Source: Avena insularis (Eukaryota > Streptophyta > Magnoliopsida > Poales > Poaceae). From it: DNA of 64,000 bases. The notes beneath the pieces are model-generated. The model saw nothing but the letters and a program-made list of their open reading frames with translations, had not been told where the DNA came from and made no database searches. The stretch lies in NCBI GenBank assembly GCA_023614405.1, contig CM042694.1:115194685-115258684 (forward strand). Direction: 5' to 3'. Positions 21,641-33,150 of this stretch are shown piece by piece. The stretch's first letter is position 1, and the number at the start of each line of letters is the position of its first letter. Made by a program: the position numbers and the translations under genes.

Positions 21641-22239
21641 GTTCATTTCAAAAAGTCTTACTACTATTGCAAGGGACTAGCCATTGGAAGCGTTAAGCGC
21701 CCCAAGTATTTGGCGATGACAAGATGTCCGGCAAGGCAAACAAAGTATATGTGATATACATGTTATTGATGTGTACTTGACTAGTACTTTCAGCATTAGC
21801 ACTGGTATTTTAATCTGACACGGATCGGTTGCTAATATATGTAACTCGGTTCGAGGGCTGCGGAACAAGCGACAACTAGCAAGGGATGAGGTCTCGATCT
21901 TGAATTAGGGACGTGGATCAAGAGTTGATGTGATAAAAGCCCGTCAGACGCTGCCTCTCCATATGCCATCGGGATTAGTTATAAACCTAAATAATTGTTA
22001 TTTGGTGCACCTTTAGCAAGCATGAACATTGTATCCGGATACGTGTTTGATGCAAAGTGGTTATTCATTTAAGTCTGAAAACAATGGTTGTTCGACGATT
22101 TATATGAATAATATCTTCTTTATGGTCATCCACCTATGTTGAATGGTTTATTTACTGTTGGATCTCGATAGTAGTATTCGCATATTCATAATGTTGATGC
22201 TAAAAAGGATTTAAACTTGATAATGATATATCTACATAT
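21641..22239 (+). pseudogene. Copia gag-pol junction and protease region, decayed, copy A
   Basis: Lies between gag and integrase where the zinc knuckle and aspartic protease should be. It matches 57436-57929 of copy B. No DSG/DTG protease motif is readable. Confidence 0.35.
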
Positions 22240-24055
22240 ATGTGTACCTTTGTTGTCTAGGTCATATTACGTAAAGCATGAAGAAACTCCGATTCTGATG
22301 GACTTTTGAATCACTTGATTTTGAATCATTTGATACATGTGAGCCATGCCTTATGGGCAAGATGACTAGAACACGTTTTCCAGGTTCAATGGAACAACAT
22401 GACGACAGATTTATTAGAAATCATACATCTCTGATGTGTGGACCAAATGAGTGTGCTTCGTAGCCGTAGGTGGATATCGTTATTTTGTTACTTTCACCGG
22501 GATGATTTTGAGCAGATATAGGTATATCTATTTGATGAAACACAGTCTAAAACTTTTGAAAAGTTCAAAGCAATTTCAGAATGAAGTGGAAAATCATCGT
22601 AATAGAAAGATCAAATTTCTACTATTCGGCCGCAGTGGAGAAATATCTTAATTCTGAGTTTAGCACACATATGAAAAGACTGTGGAATATTTCACAACTC
22701 ACTTTGCCCCGCCGAACACCACAGCGTAATGGTGTGTCGGAAGCATTAATAATCGCATACTTTATTGGATATGTAGATTCGAGTCTATGATGTCTACGGC
22801 TGACTTACGCCTTTGTCATTTTTGGGGTTATGCCTTTGAAACCGCTACATTCACTTTAAATAGGGCACCATCTAAATCCGTTGAAAAAGACATAGTATGA
22901 ATTATGGTTTGAAACAAACCCTGTTATCATTCTACGAAAGTTTGGGGATCACGATGTTTATGTGAAGAAACTTCAACCCGGATAAACTCGAACCCAAAAG
23001 CGAGAAAAATGCGTCTTCTTCATAGGATACCCCTAGAAGCGATTGGGTATACCTTCTATCACGCATCCGAGGGCAAGGTCTTTTGTTGCCAGAATGGATC
23101 CTTTCTTGAGAAGGAGTTTCTCGCGAAGGTGTGAGTAGTCGGAAGGTAGAACTTCGAAGAGGTTATTGAACCTTCTCTTCATGGAATGGCGGTGGCGCGG
23201 CACCGTGAGATTGTTTAGAGTTGACCTTCACCTAATGAAGAGAGAGCTAATGATATTGATCATGAAACTCGAAAGAGGACACTACCTGAACCTCACGAGG
23301 TCAAAGCGGGACACGTGCACCGAGCTCACTGAGGCAGTACGCGGCAATCCTATTATGAATTTCATGAAGATGTGATGAAATGGATGACCTGCGACATATG
23401 GAAGAAGCGATGATGAGTCCGATTCCAACAAATGGCTAGAAGCCATGAAATCCGAGATGGAATCCATGTACGAAACCAAGTTTGGAACTTGGTGGACTTA
23501 CCTCATGACCGAAAGAGGCGTTGAGAATAAATGGATTTTAAAAGAAAAACTGATGTTGATGATGGTAATGTGACCATCTATAAGAGCTCGACTTGTATGG
23601 CAAAAGGGTTCGACAAATTCAAGGAGATTGACTACGATGAGACATTCTCTCGTGGCGATGCTTAAGTCGGTTAGGATTATGTTAGCAATTGTGTTGCATA
23701 TTTCGATTATAAAATATGGCGGATGGATGTCAAAACTACGTTCCTCAATGGTAATATTGAAGAAGAGTTATATATGATACAACCTAAGGGTTTTGTCGAT
23801 CCTAAAGGATGCTAATAAAAGGAATTGACCTGCAAACTGTGCAATCCATCTATAGTGAAGCAAGCATCACGGAGTTGGAATCTCCGCTTTGATAGAGGTG
23901 ATCAAAGAGTTTGGATTTGTCCAAACTTATGGAGAGAGCTTGTATTTACAAGAAAGTGAGTTAGAGAACAATGTGGCATTTCCGATATTATATGTGGATG
24001 ACATATTATTGATTGGAAATGATTTAGATCTTTTTAAGCAATTGGCTCGAACAAC
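22240..24055 (+). pseudogene. Copia integrase and reverse transcriptase, frameshifted, copy A
   Basis: Fragments of the GAG_pre-integrase and rve core (22240-22770) and of RVT_2 (22790-24050) are readable by comparison with copy B. The last piece (23889-24095) is open and includes FPILYVDDILLIGNDLDL with the YVDD catalytic pair. Upstream, extra single bases (such as doubled c or a) break the frame every few tens of bases. The ORF runs out of the element into gypsy sequence after 24050. Confidence 0.7.
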
Positions 24056-24099
24056 AATGCGCTCCTTTTCTATTTCCCCTCGGAGCAAAGATTAAGCAC

Positions 24100-27000
24100 C
24101 TGCGACAACAGCACCTGTGAGAACAAGTAAAGGCACAGCAGGCTCACCCGAAGGGCCGAGCTACAGCCCGAAAAGACGGATCAACTTACATTGCAGCTGC
24201 TCGGACAGCCGACTCCAGCTGGCACCGCCATCAAGTACTCCTCTCTCGGGCGCATCACGATCACGCTGGACTTCAGTAAACATCAGCTACGACCGGCGCA
24301 ACCCAAGAAAATCTCTCTCTCCAAGCTGCGACGCCGCATTCTCGAAGAAAGCATGGCGAGCTGCCGAGGAATCATCAATGATGCTCGCAAAAGGGCCTTT
24401 CGAGGATGGCGTGTCAGCAACCGTCCACTTATCTGAAGGAACCTATAGCAACAGAAAAAAGAAAGCACACGGACATATCCGCCAAGGGAAAAGCTCTCAA
24501 CTCGGAGGAATTCATTAAAATAAGGCCGCTGCTATCAAGGTGGCACAAGAGATGAAGTGCTACAAAGATATTTACAGCAAAAGTGAAACTACATACTACC
24601 TTTACATCTCCTATGCCGCGCGTGGGACGCGAAGTTCGCCTCGAGAGCCAGGCGCTTTCAGCTTTGGCCTCAGCCATGTTTGGCGCCGGTAGCATTTCTC
24701 GAACAGACAAGTCAATGAGGCTTGTTTATGCCCATATCGCTCATAGTGCGGTGGCCGGAGTAGGCAGCGAAAGCTACCGAGTCCATCCGCGAGCCGTCGG
24801 CATCCCAGGCGATCCGGGCAAGTGATGGCCAGCGAGTAGGCACCGTTCAAGGCTCCGCCCGACTGCCATGGCCATCGCCCGCTCCGACGGATTCGCGCGA
24901 TGCCCTTCGCTATGGGCTTATGCAGCTGCGCAAAAGCGCTCGCTGATGCCAGAGCCTCTCGCGCGAGGCACCCACGTCTTTCAAGGGTTGGGCGCCTTCG
25001 AAGAGAGCTCCTGGTAGGAAAGCCATCAAGGACCCTCTTCGCCTAAGTAAGGAGGAGCTGGCAATGATGCTTGCACGGTAAGCCAAGAGCTGCCTCGCAT
25101 CTGCCATGCTGGCATCATCGAGCACTCCCGTGCAGGCTCCAGAACCGCACAAGGGTCAAACTTCGATGCGTTCTCACGGCATCCTGAGACAAACAGAAGA
25201 AAACATGAAGAAGGCAAGCAAACGTAGAAGAAGGCCCGAAGAAAAAGCAGCAAGTACAAAGCTAGCACTCACCCGGGCCAAATTTTGGCAAAGAGCTATG
25301 TGCCTTGGCGGCAGCCATGGGCTTCTCCATACCCCGCTTCACGAAACAGCGGCACTGGCAGCGGCGGCTGCTCCCTCCACGACCTGCGGCTTCCACGGGC
25401 GGCTCTTCGCTTGATCGGCAGACGCTTTTTCGCCGCTGACTTCGCCAGCCCAGCTCCGAGCTCTTGTTTCTTCGCCTCGCCGCAATGGCGGCTTCGTACT
25501 CTGCTCCAGGTGGCCAAGGCTCTGCCCAGAGCATCAACCTCACGGAGAAAGTCGTTGCTGCTCCCTCTGCATTTACAACAAGCGAAAAGCGTCAACAAAA
25601 AAGGACCAGAGATACTAACAAGATGAGTACTACAAGGCAGATGAATACCGCCGCGGCTGCCGCATGATTTCCGCCTCCAAATACGTGGGCGCTTCCTCCA
25701 CAAATTCGCTTGGCCTCTTGGACAAAATTTGCAGAAAAAAACTGTCCGCAGATAAGCCAATCACAAGTAGTTATTGGGAACTTGGGGCTACGCCCAAAAA
25801 CACGTATAAACACAACATCAGCGCTCGCCCAAACAAAGTAAACACAACATCAGCACGAAGGCCGCTGGGGGCTCCCCCGTGACAGTGCGACGAGACAGGC
25901 ACTACCACGTGCTCTGGCATGGAACCCGAAGAGCCAGTACCAAGTCCCAGTAGCGCACCATCAGCCTCTCTCACACACGGGAAGGATCGGGAGCAGCACC
26001 ACCCGGAAATCGCCACGTCTGCCCCGGAGGCAGCTGTAATCGCTGGAGGAGACGACCCACATTCGACTCTCCCATCATGGCGCGCTCCATCACTGAGAGC
26101 CCGTGGGATGATTACTCGTGACATCTGCGTCAATCAACATTTCGCAAAAAAATAGCAAGGAATAAAGGACAACGGTCCAACAAATTATAGCAAGGGAATA
26201 AAGGACAACAGTCCAGCAAGAACACTTACGAGCTCAACGCTACCAAAGCCTAAGATAGGAGAGTCCTTCGGCCCTCTTCTCCTCCTTTCTTTCTTCCTTC
26301 TTCTCCTCCTTCTTTTCCAGGTGAAAATGGGAGAAGCCCTTGGGCCCTCTTCTACCTTCTTTTCTTCCTTCTTCTCCTCCTTCTTTTCTTCCTTCTTCCG
26401 CTTTCTTTGGCGGGTAGCTTGAGCAACAACCGCCACCCGGGGAATGGCGAGTAAATAGGAGAAGAAGAACCCCCACGAACATCATCATGGCGCTCAAGAC
26501 CCGTAGAGGATTCCTGCCAGGAGTCGGAGGAGCTGAAACGTAGAAGACTAAACTCGAGCTCGGTGACCGGGGCTCGATGTATGGTCCTCCCTTTCGACTC
26601 GTCGGCATCCCTCCACTTGAATCAGCGCCCGGCCGAAGGCTTCAGACATACAGAATCTACTGCTTCATTATCCGGGGCATTCAGATACCTTTTGGCAATG
26701 GTGGTGCCATGCGGCACTAAGACTTTGAAGCTCGCAACAGAAAAGAACTTTGTTAGCAAACAAAGGAAAAGGTACATACCGACAAAAATAAAAGGGAAGC
26801 ACTATGTGCGCAAATCTACACCTTCGGTACGACCAACGTCGAAGAAAAGGGAGGAGTCAGCGACTTCCCCGGGATTTTTTCGTCGGCCTTGAACTTCAAC
26901 AGCACGCGAAGATCCTTATCAAGGTCCACCTCGGAGATCTTCTCACCAAACCCTCGCCGGATCACGGCGCCCGAGTAAAGGAACATCAGTGCGCCTCGCG

Positions 27001-27770
27001 GAGAGGCTGCACCCGACGCCAAGAAACGTCCGGATGATGTCGATACCATTCACCTCCTTCTCAGGAATCAATTGAGCTCCTCCACCCGACGATAAAGGGC
27101 CTCTATCTCTCGCAACCTCACCGCCTAAGATCTGATTTTTCCAGATCTTTCTTCACAATCAACTGAGGGGTCAAAGGAACGAGACCAAAATCTTGCCCAG
27201 CAGCACGGAGTCACGGATGTAAACCATTTCTCCGCCAAGATCGGACAGATTCGGACATGGAGAAGGAAAAGAACTGCACATTGGACTGAGGGAGATGATG
27301 AAACCCCCAATGGGATACACACCATCCGAACCAGACTGCCTCTTCACGGAATACAGCTTCTGGAAGAGGCCAAAGTGCGACTCAATGCCAAGCCAACACT
27401 CGCAAAGCGTGATAAAACACGCAATGTGGAGAAGGGAGTTGGGAGACAGATGATGGAGCTGAACCCCATAGAAGAAGAGCAGTCCACGAAGGAAGTCGTG
27501 GACCGGAAAAGAAAACCCGCGAATCACAAAGGCAACAAACATAACCCGGAACCCAGATGGGGGACGGGGGATTACCTCATTGCCAGGGAGTATCACGGCC
27601 GTCGTATCCTGCGGGATCAGGCTCCGCTCGCGCAGCTTGCGGAGATCGCTCTCCCGCGTCTCTGATCGCCGCCAGCCACCATCGGTGACACGAGCAGCGG
27701 CGGCGCCCTTCTTGCCTCCGGCGGCGCTGGTCCTAACCGCAGATGAAGACTTCTTTGGTTTCCCCATCAC
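24100..27770 (-). pseudogene. Transposase_28 (putative gypsy-type) antisense gene, copy A
   Basis: The minus-strand gene opens MMGKPKKSSSAVRTSAAGG at 27770. Residues 60-160 carry the Transposase_28 signature: GFRVMFVAFVIRGFSFPVHD, then FFYGVQLHHLSPNSLLHIA, CECWLGIESHFGLF and VYPIGGFIISL. Despite its name, the domain is a conserved plant retroelement protein of unknown function, not a demonstrated transposase. After frameshifts, DKDLRVLLKFKADEK is readable near 26900, a lysine/glutamate repeat at 26400-26250, and coiled-coil-like sequence at 25760-25300. Multiple frameshifts break it. Confidence 0.65.
26255..26410. repeat. Pyrimidine-rich (cttctcctcctt) low-complexity repeat, partly duplicated
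   Basis: A tract of cttcttcctcctt words occurs twice here (about 26270-26320 and 26345-26400), separated by sequence repeating gggagaagccctt. Copy B has the tract once (61595-61650). On the minus strand it codes for KKEE/RRRK-rich residues, so slippage changed the length of a charged region in the antisense gene. Confidence 0.65.
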
Positions 27771-27929
27771 GCTACGGCGGCGCCGGCGTTGCCAACGAAG
27801 AAAGACAAGGGCAATGTGGAGAAAACTCTCTGGCGCAGCAAGAACAGCTCAAGAACAAGGAAGCAGTGAACACAAGAATTGCTGCGCTGAAAAACAAACC
27901 ACGATTTCACCACGGATTATAACAGCGAA

Positions 27930-29775
27930 GACGACGCACGCTGGCCGTCCATCGAGAAGACCTAACGACAATGGTAGATCTGGCCGTACACGTGTCAGCA
28001 CCAAAACGAACCGTCGTTACCACGACATCCACTACGCGCGGAAATTGAGGAGACGCCGTAATTATCTCCACGCCGCGCGTGACCGGTCAATTCAAAGTCA
28101 GGAAGTGGGACCCACGATTCGTCCAGTCAAGTCATCTCTGGCGTAGCAGACGCTTGCGGTCATCGATCGTCAGCACTGACGTCATCAAAAGCTATACTAG
28201 CACCAATTTCGGCTTCACAGCTAAAAGTACTCACTCGAATCTACGATTCGACTAAATACTTGGGGGACTACTCCTATCAGGAGCGTTGGTCGCACCCGAT
28301 GTACTTCCGGGTCAGCGGTACGCCCACGAGATTTTCCTACTACAATTACATGATACAAGACTCGAGTCTCTGCCCGAGTCTACGACTCCGCCAGACACTC
28401 GGGGGATACTCCAAACTGGAGCAATGGTCGTTCACACACAAATATCTTCGAGTCCTACGTCGAGTCTACGACTCCACTACGGACTCGGGGGCTACTCCCA
28501 TAGGGAGGAAGGATTTAAGCATCCGAAAATTTTCGAGTCCTACGGACTAAAACAACTGAGCAATGCTTGCACTAAAGTCTCCGCTCGAGTCTACGACTCG
28601 AACAGACACTCGGGGGCTACTCCCATAGGGAGCGCTGGCCGCGCACCCTATGAAATCTTCGACTGCGATCTTCCGGATCCGCATGCAAAAACTTTTTCGG
28701 CAACTCTGCCCCAATTAATGCTAAGTGAGTAACATCCTCCTTGTACGAAACACCTCGCGGTGATAAACATTCGGATGTTGCGGCGACGCAAAGATAAGAC
28801 CTACGGATATCATCCGATGGCCGCAACGCGACCGATCGCCTGCTAGTATGAACTGCACCAGCAGGCGATGAAAAATCCCGACGGACGCGTTGGGTACATC
28901 ATTTAAAAACACTGGAATTCCACTCCTATAAGTCCTCCGCGGCCTGAGTCGAATTACGCCAGCATATGTTCCGGGTTCGAGTCGAGGGACTCGCACCTGA
29001 AGAAGATCGTGTTGTTTTGTCCTAAGACGATTAACTGACCCTGATCCGTCGGGTGAGTCAGGCACACGCATCAACAATCCCTACACATTCTCTTGAATGA
29101 GCTGCACCGAAGGATTGAAGAGTCCTCAGCGAATCTACGATTCGATGAACACTCGGGGCTATCGACATGGTTATACCCTACAGGTAACCCGGCATACCTG
29201 GTCCAGCCAAGGAAGGCCCACAGCAGATATACGCCGCCCATGAAGATTTTCGGGTGGCCCAGGCCCATGACGCCTTCGGATCCTTGGAGAACAAGACTAG
29301 AGTTTGAATACAACTTAACCTACCGTGTGGCCGAGACCTAGCCTCCTCATATATAAAGGCTAGGAGGGTCCAACGAGTCGGAGGACGATTACACCCACGA
29401 GATTACGTACACACCTCCACGCCAGATCGAATTCAAGACCTCAGAAACCTTCGTTCCGCCGTAATAAAAGAGCGGACAAGCAGGGTAGGGTTTTCTCCGG
29501 GGCCTGAACCTGGGTAAATCTCGTCCCCTGGTTGCTTGTCCATTAACCGTGCTACGATCTCCAGCATCCCCATCTTCTCCAAAATCCAAGTCCATAACAA
29601 TGGGCATTGACAGATTAAACCTCGTCACCCGAATCTGGGTAAAAACCGTGTTACCTCTCTATCGCAGCGTGCGGTTCGTAAATCAAGTTCCTTCGAACCA
29701 CAGTGTTCAGCCCCCACTCGAACCCAGTGATCGTTGGACCCTAGTTCCTTCAAGGGACAAATCTCCGACACCTAC
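27930..29775 (+). repeat. Tat-like gypsy LTR, copy A (limits approximate)
   Basis: GC-moderate region with diverged units around palindromic gagtctacgactc (28235, 28375, 28461, 28585) each followed by an actcgggggctactcc-like phrase. Then come a TATA box at 29350, aataaa at 29463 and a cctgggtaaatctcgtccc stretch seen in many plant gypsy LTRs. The right end is probably near ctccgaca at 29774. The left end was not resolved. Confidence 0.55.
29350..29357 (+). promoter_or_regulatory. Candidate LTR TATA box
   Basis: tatataaa, 113 bases before an aataaa signal at 29463-29468. This fits the U3/R order of a plus-strand LTR. Confidence 0.45.
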
Positions 29776-30522
29776 ACACCCCTCACCGGCCGTCGACCAC
29801 CATGCATGCCGGTGAGGCCGTCTGTACGCAGCTCCATGGCGGCCCATCCATGCCCAGATCAGACCCAAAATTTAGCTCAGATCTGCTACACGCCTCATGC
29901 GCAACCTCACTGCCACCAAATGCTGTAAAGGAGGCCGTGTCGGCCATATGGCAAGTGCCACCACGGATGCTCCTCATGTCGTAGCTGCCATGACTCATAT
30001 CTCCTTTAATTTTTCCTTTGGTCTAATATCTTGAAGAAAAATATGTGCATGTATCATCAATGATCATATGCACTCTCAATCTCCATGCATAAAGGTTTTT
30101 TTCCTATGGCGCAAAACAAATAACTCACGTTACTTATTTCTCTGTTTTGGTTCCGGTTGGATTTGAAATGTCATGCAATTCTACTCATTTAATTTTTATT
30201 CATGTGTTCTTCAAATCGTACGAACCAAAGAGGCAACATAATACTGCAAAGCACAAAAAGGATACCGCAGTGTCATGACATTATCACACCTAATTCTAAA
30301 TAAAAAGGCATGCGGCTGTGGGAGAATAGGATGAATGGACATGGGTACTCTTGATCCCTAGTTTCAAAACATGCAAAGTATCATATATATAAGTTTTAGA
30401 ATTTTTTTGATATAAATCATGCACATACATATTGAGCTGAAACCATATTCGTGATTTTTTTCAGAAAAAATATTATCATATGTGGGCATGATAGCCTAGG
30501 TTCGAACCTCATCTCTATCTTG
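29776..30522. other. Spacer, nothing recognised
   Basis: Sequence right of the LTR and left of the hAT target site. It may be original host DNA or further LTR flank. Short ORFs only. Confidence 0.35.
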
Positions 30523-31154
30523 ATTATAATCAGGGGCGGAGCTACAGTAAAAAACTGGGGTCAATTGACCCCATCGACTTTGGCCCAGACCCGTGTACGT
30601 ATAGCCCAGTACAAAAACTTGACCCCAGTAAAACTGATTTTGACCTCACTAATTACACTACATTCACGTGTCCAGGCCCAATACACGCACGCCCAGCTTT
30701 GGCATCCCATAGTCTCGATCGCCTCGCTCTGATTTTACGCTCGCTCGTTATTGCCTTGTACAGTATTCCCTTTTACGAACAGGTTGTTCGTCCATGGTTC
30801 GGCGCCTTGACTGGTTCCCATCTCCTCCGTGGATCGCAGCCTCGCCGGCACTGCCTCGACTCGCGCCACTCTCATCCTCCGAGAAAAACAACAATTTCTC
30901 GGCAAGATCCGTAAGTGCCACTAACTAAAACTTGATTCAAAGCATTCTCGTTCTCAATTCTCGATTTATCTTAGGGTTCCTCTTCCTCATGTGATGACTG
31001 TTGTTCTTTTAATTGCTTGAAGGTCTGGACGAGGATTAATAATCAGTGGGACACTACGGTGGATTAGAGAATATAAATTAGGCCTCAAATTCCCCGGCAG
31101 TCTAGCATAATGTCAGGTAATCAAACAAGGATATTGTACAGTAACTTTTATCTA

Positions 31155-31408
31155 CTTCCTCCTATCTAAATTAGTTGACTTAGATTTGTCTAGATTCGAT
31201 TGTACCTAGATATAATTTAGTACTTCTCCGACCCATATTAGTTGACTTAGATTTGTCTAGATACGGATATATGTAGCACTAAAACTTGTCTAGATACGAG
31301 ATACATTCGTATCTAGATAAATCTAAGTCAATTAATATGGGTCGGAGAGAGTATTAGATCCATCCATATCTTGACAAATTTGAGTCAATTAATTTAGATC
31401 GGAGGAAG
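31155..31408. mobile_element. Stowaway MITE (outer) inside the hAT element
   Basis: Left end cttcctcctatctaaattag and right end ctaaatt...-type inverse ending in gatcggaggaag at 31408, matching over about 23 of 25 bases as inverted repeats. Flanked by TA at 31153-31154 and 31409-31410, the Tc1/mariner target duplication. Confidence 0.85.
31223..31351. mobile_element. Stowaway MITE (inner), nested in the outer Stowaway
   Basis: Begins cttctccgacccatattag and ends aatatgggtcggagagag, inverted repeats over about 25 bases. Flanked by TA at 31221-31222 and 31352-31353. 129 bp, entirely inside the outer MITE. Confidence 0.8.
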
Positions 31409-31605
31409 TATATAATTCATACGTACTTTTGTATTGGCCTCTTGCTAATTTAGTAATGGCCTATTTATCAATGTAATTCATACATTTTGTAATAGCCCCT
31501 TGACAAATTGATCTATGGTATAATTCATACGTACTTTTGTAATGCGTTTTTGCACTCTTCTGAATATAATGGCCTCTCGCTAATTTTACAGGTAGTAGAA
31601 AATTT

Positions 31606-33150
31606 ATGGAGAGTTTCTTGAATTTGAAAAGAAAATCACCACCACCCACGACCAATGATCCTGATCATGAAGGTTCATCCAACACTAGTCGTATCATACG
31701 TCCTTGTCCTTTACCGGTCCCTCCAACTCCAAGAGAGGTAACAGTTAATCTGAATGAGCTTCCTTATGATCCGGCAAATAGGAAAAGGATAACAGAATAT
31801 ATAGGGTCGAAGCTACAAGATGAGATAAGACGGAAATATTTGGTTAGAGGTCCGTTTAGGCCACAACTTGGTTTTAAGTATCCACAGAGGAGCATAGGAG
31901 ATCTCCAACGCCGGTTTAGTACTAAGTGGTATAAAAATATGACTGGATAGAGTACAGTGTGAAGAAGGATGCTGCATTTTGCCTATATTGCTACTTGTTC
32001 AGAGATTGTATTGAAGGTCAAGGGGGGAATGATGCATTTGTAGTCGAGGGTTTTAGTTATTGGAACAAGGGTGAACGACTAAAAGTCCATGTGGGTGAAT
32101 CTCCTAATAGTTTTCATAACACGGCAGTCAAAAGATGTAATGATTTGCTAAAACATGGCCAGTCTGTTGTTGTTGCTCTAGACAAACAAAGTAAAGTCAC
32201 TCAAGAGGAGTATATGATCCGGCTGAACAATTCCATAACTGCTGCCTGATACTTATTGCATCAAGGTTTAGCATTCCGTGGCCACGATGAGTCTAAAGAG
32301 TCTAAGAATAGAGGAAATTTTCGGGAGTTGGCACACACTTTGGCGGAGCAAAATGAGGACACAAGGAGGATCGTGTTGATCGATACTCCTAAAAATATTC
32401 AAATGGTTGCTCCAGAAATTCAAAGAGACATTGCTGAATGTTATGCCGAGGTAATAATTTACTGCTTGGCCATTTACTTCCATTTCTTATTTACATGTGA
32501 CAAATGGCGTGAGTTCTTATGGTTATGAAAATATTTTATGTGTGCAGATCATAGTTAAATCTATTATTGATGAAATTGGAGATGGTGTGTTCTGTTTGTT
32601 GGTTGATGAGTCTGCTGATGTTTCTGACAAAGAACAGATGGCGGTAGTTCTGCGGTATGTCGACAAGTCTGGAGCAATCAAAGAAAGACTTATTGGTGTT
32701 GTTCATGTGAATGAGACGTCAGTTTTATGTCTCAAATCTAATATTGATTACTTGTTTGGTAAGTATGGATTGAGCATGAAACAAGTTCGAGGTCAAGGCT
32801 GACGAAGTACGCGAGCAACATGAGAGGTGAGTTCAATGGCTTGAGAGCTTTGATCATGAGGGAAAATAGCTCAGCATATTATGTCCACTGCTTCGCTCAT
32901 CAGCTTCAGTTAGTCATTGTGGCAGTAGCTAAAAAGAATGATGATGTTAGCGACTTTTTTGACATGGTAGCTCTTCTGATGAATGTGGCTGGAGCTTCTT
33001 GTGATAAGAGAGAAAGACATGATAAGAAAGCCAAGAGAGAGTGAAGAAAGCCATTGGATGTGGACAACTTAGCACAGGTACAGGATTAAATCAAGAGCAA
33101 TCTCTTCAAAGAGCCGGAGACACTCGTTGGGGATCTAGAGGTAACTGCTT
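31606..33150 (+). pseudogene. hAT transposase N-terminal half (TTF zinc finger, DUF4371)
   Basis: Reads MESFLNLKRKSPPPTTNDPD, then a TTF-type zinc-finger region with DAAFCLYCYLF (C-x2-C) around residue 125. Then follows DUF4371-like HQGLAFRGHDESKESKNRGNF, and DESADVSDKEQMAVVLRYVD, which is the start of the RNase H-like catalytic core with its aspartate. A 97-bp intron (gtaata at 32451 to gcag at 32547) fits splicing and keeps the frame into IIVKSIIDEIGDG. Breaks: a one-base loss near 31940, a TGA at 32247-32249 where the family has arginine (CGA to TGA), and an indel near 32800. Sequence stops matching at about 33150. This is a ZMYM1-like hAT clade member, and about half is missing. Confidence 0.85.

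Larger units (their letters stand above)
18061..24050 (+). mobile_element. Ty1/Copia LTR retrotransposon, 3'-truncated, copy A
   Basis: 5' LTR at 18061-19773, leader, gag, integrase and reverse transcriptase in Copia order on the plus strand. The element stops right after the RT YVDD region at about 24050 and continues directly into a Tat-like gypsy remnant, so RNase H and the 3' LTR are missing. The same breakpoint exists in copy B. This copy carries many single-base indels that break every frame. Confidence 0.85.
3364..28810. repeat. Segmental duplication, copy A (portion matched in this window)
   Basis: Collinear, same-strand match to 36251-64000. The left edge of similarity lies in the CACTA end, and the last base of the window corresponds to about 28810 here. 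Copy A differs by the hAT at its left edge and by a 2216-bp deletion at 16678. It lacks the 179-bp, 539-bp and 618-bp insertions of copy B. Confidence 0.9.
24056..29775 (+). mobile_element. Tat-like Ty3/gypsy remnant: antisense ORF plus 3' LTR, copy A
   Basis: No gag-pol is present. The stretch holds a minus-strand Transposase_28 gene (24100-27770) followed on the plus strand by an LTR-like region (about 27930-29775). Tat-lineage gypsy elements are known to carry extra antisense ORFs next to the 3' LTR, so I read this as the 3' part of such an element, joined to the Copia at about 24050. The exact LTR limits are uncertain. Confidence 0.6.

Noticed and set aside
27580..28146. 188-codon plus-strand ORF
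   Set aside because: It overlaps the start of the minus-strand Transposase_28 gene and the LTR, is Arg/Thr-rich, and is broken in copy B.
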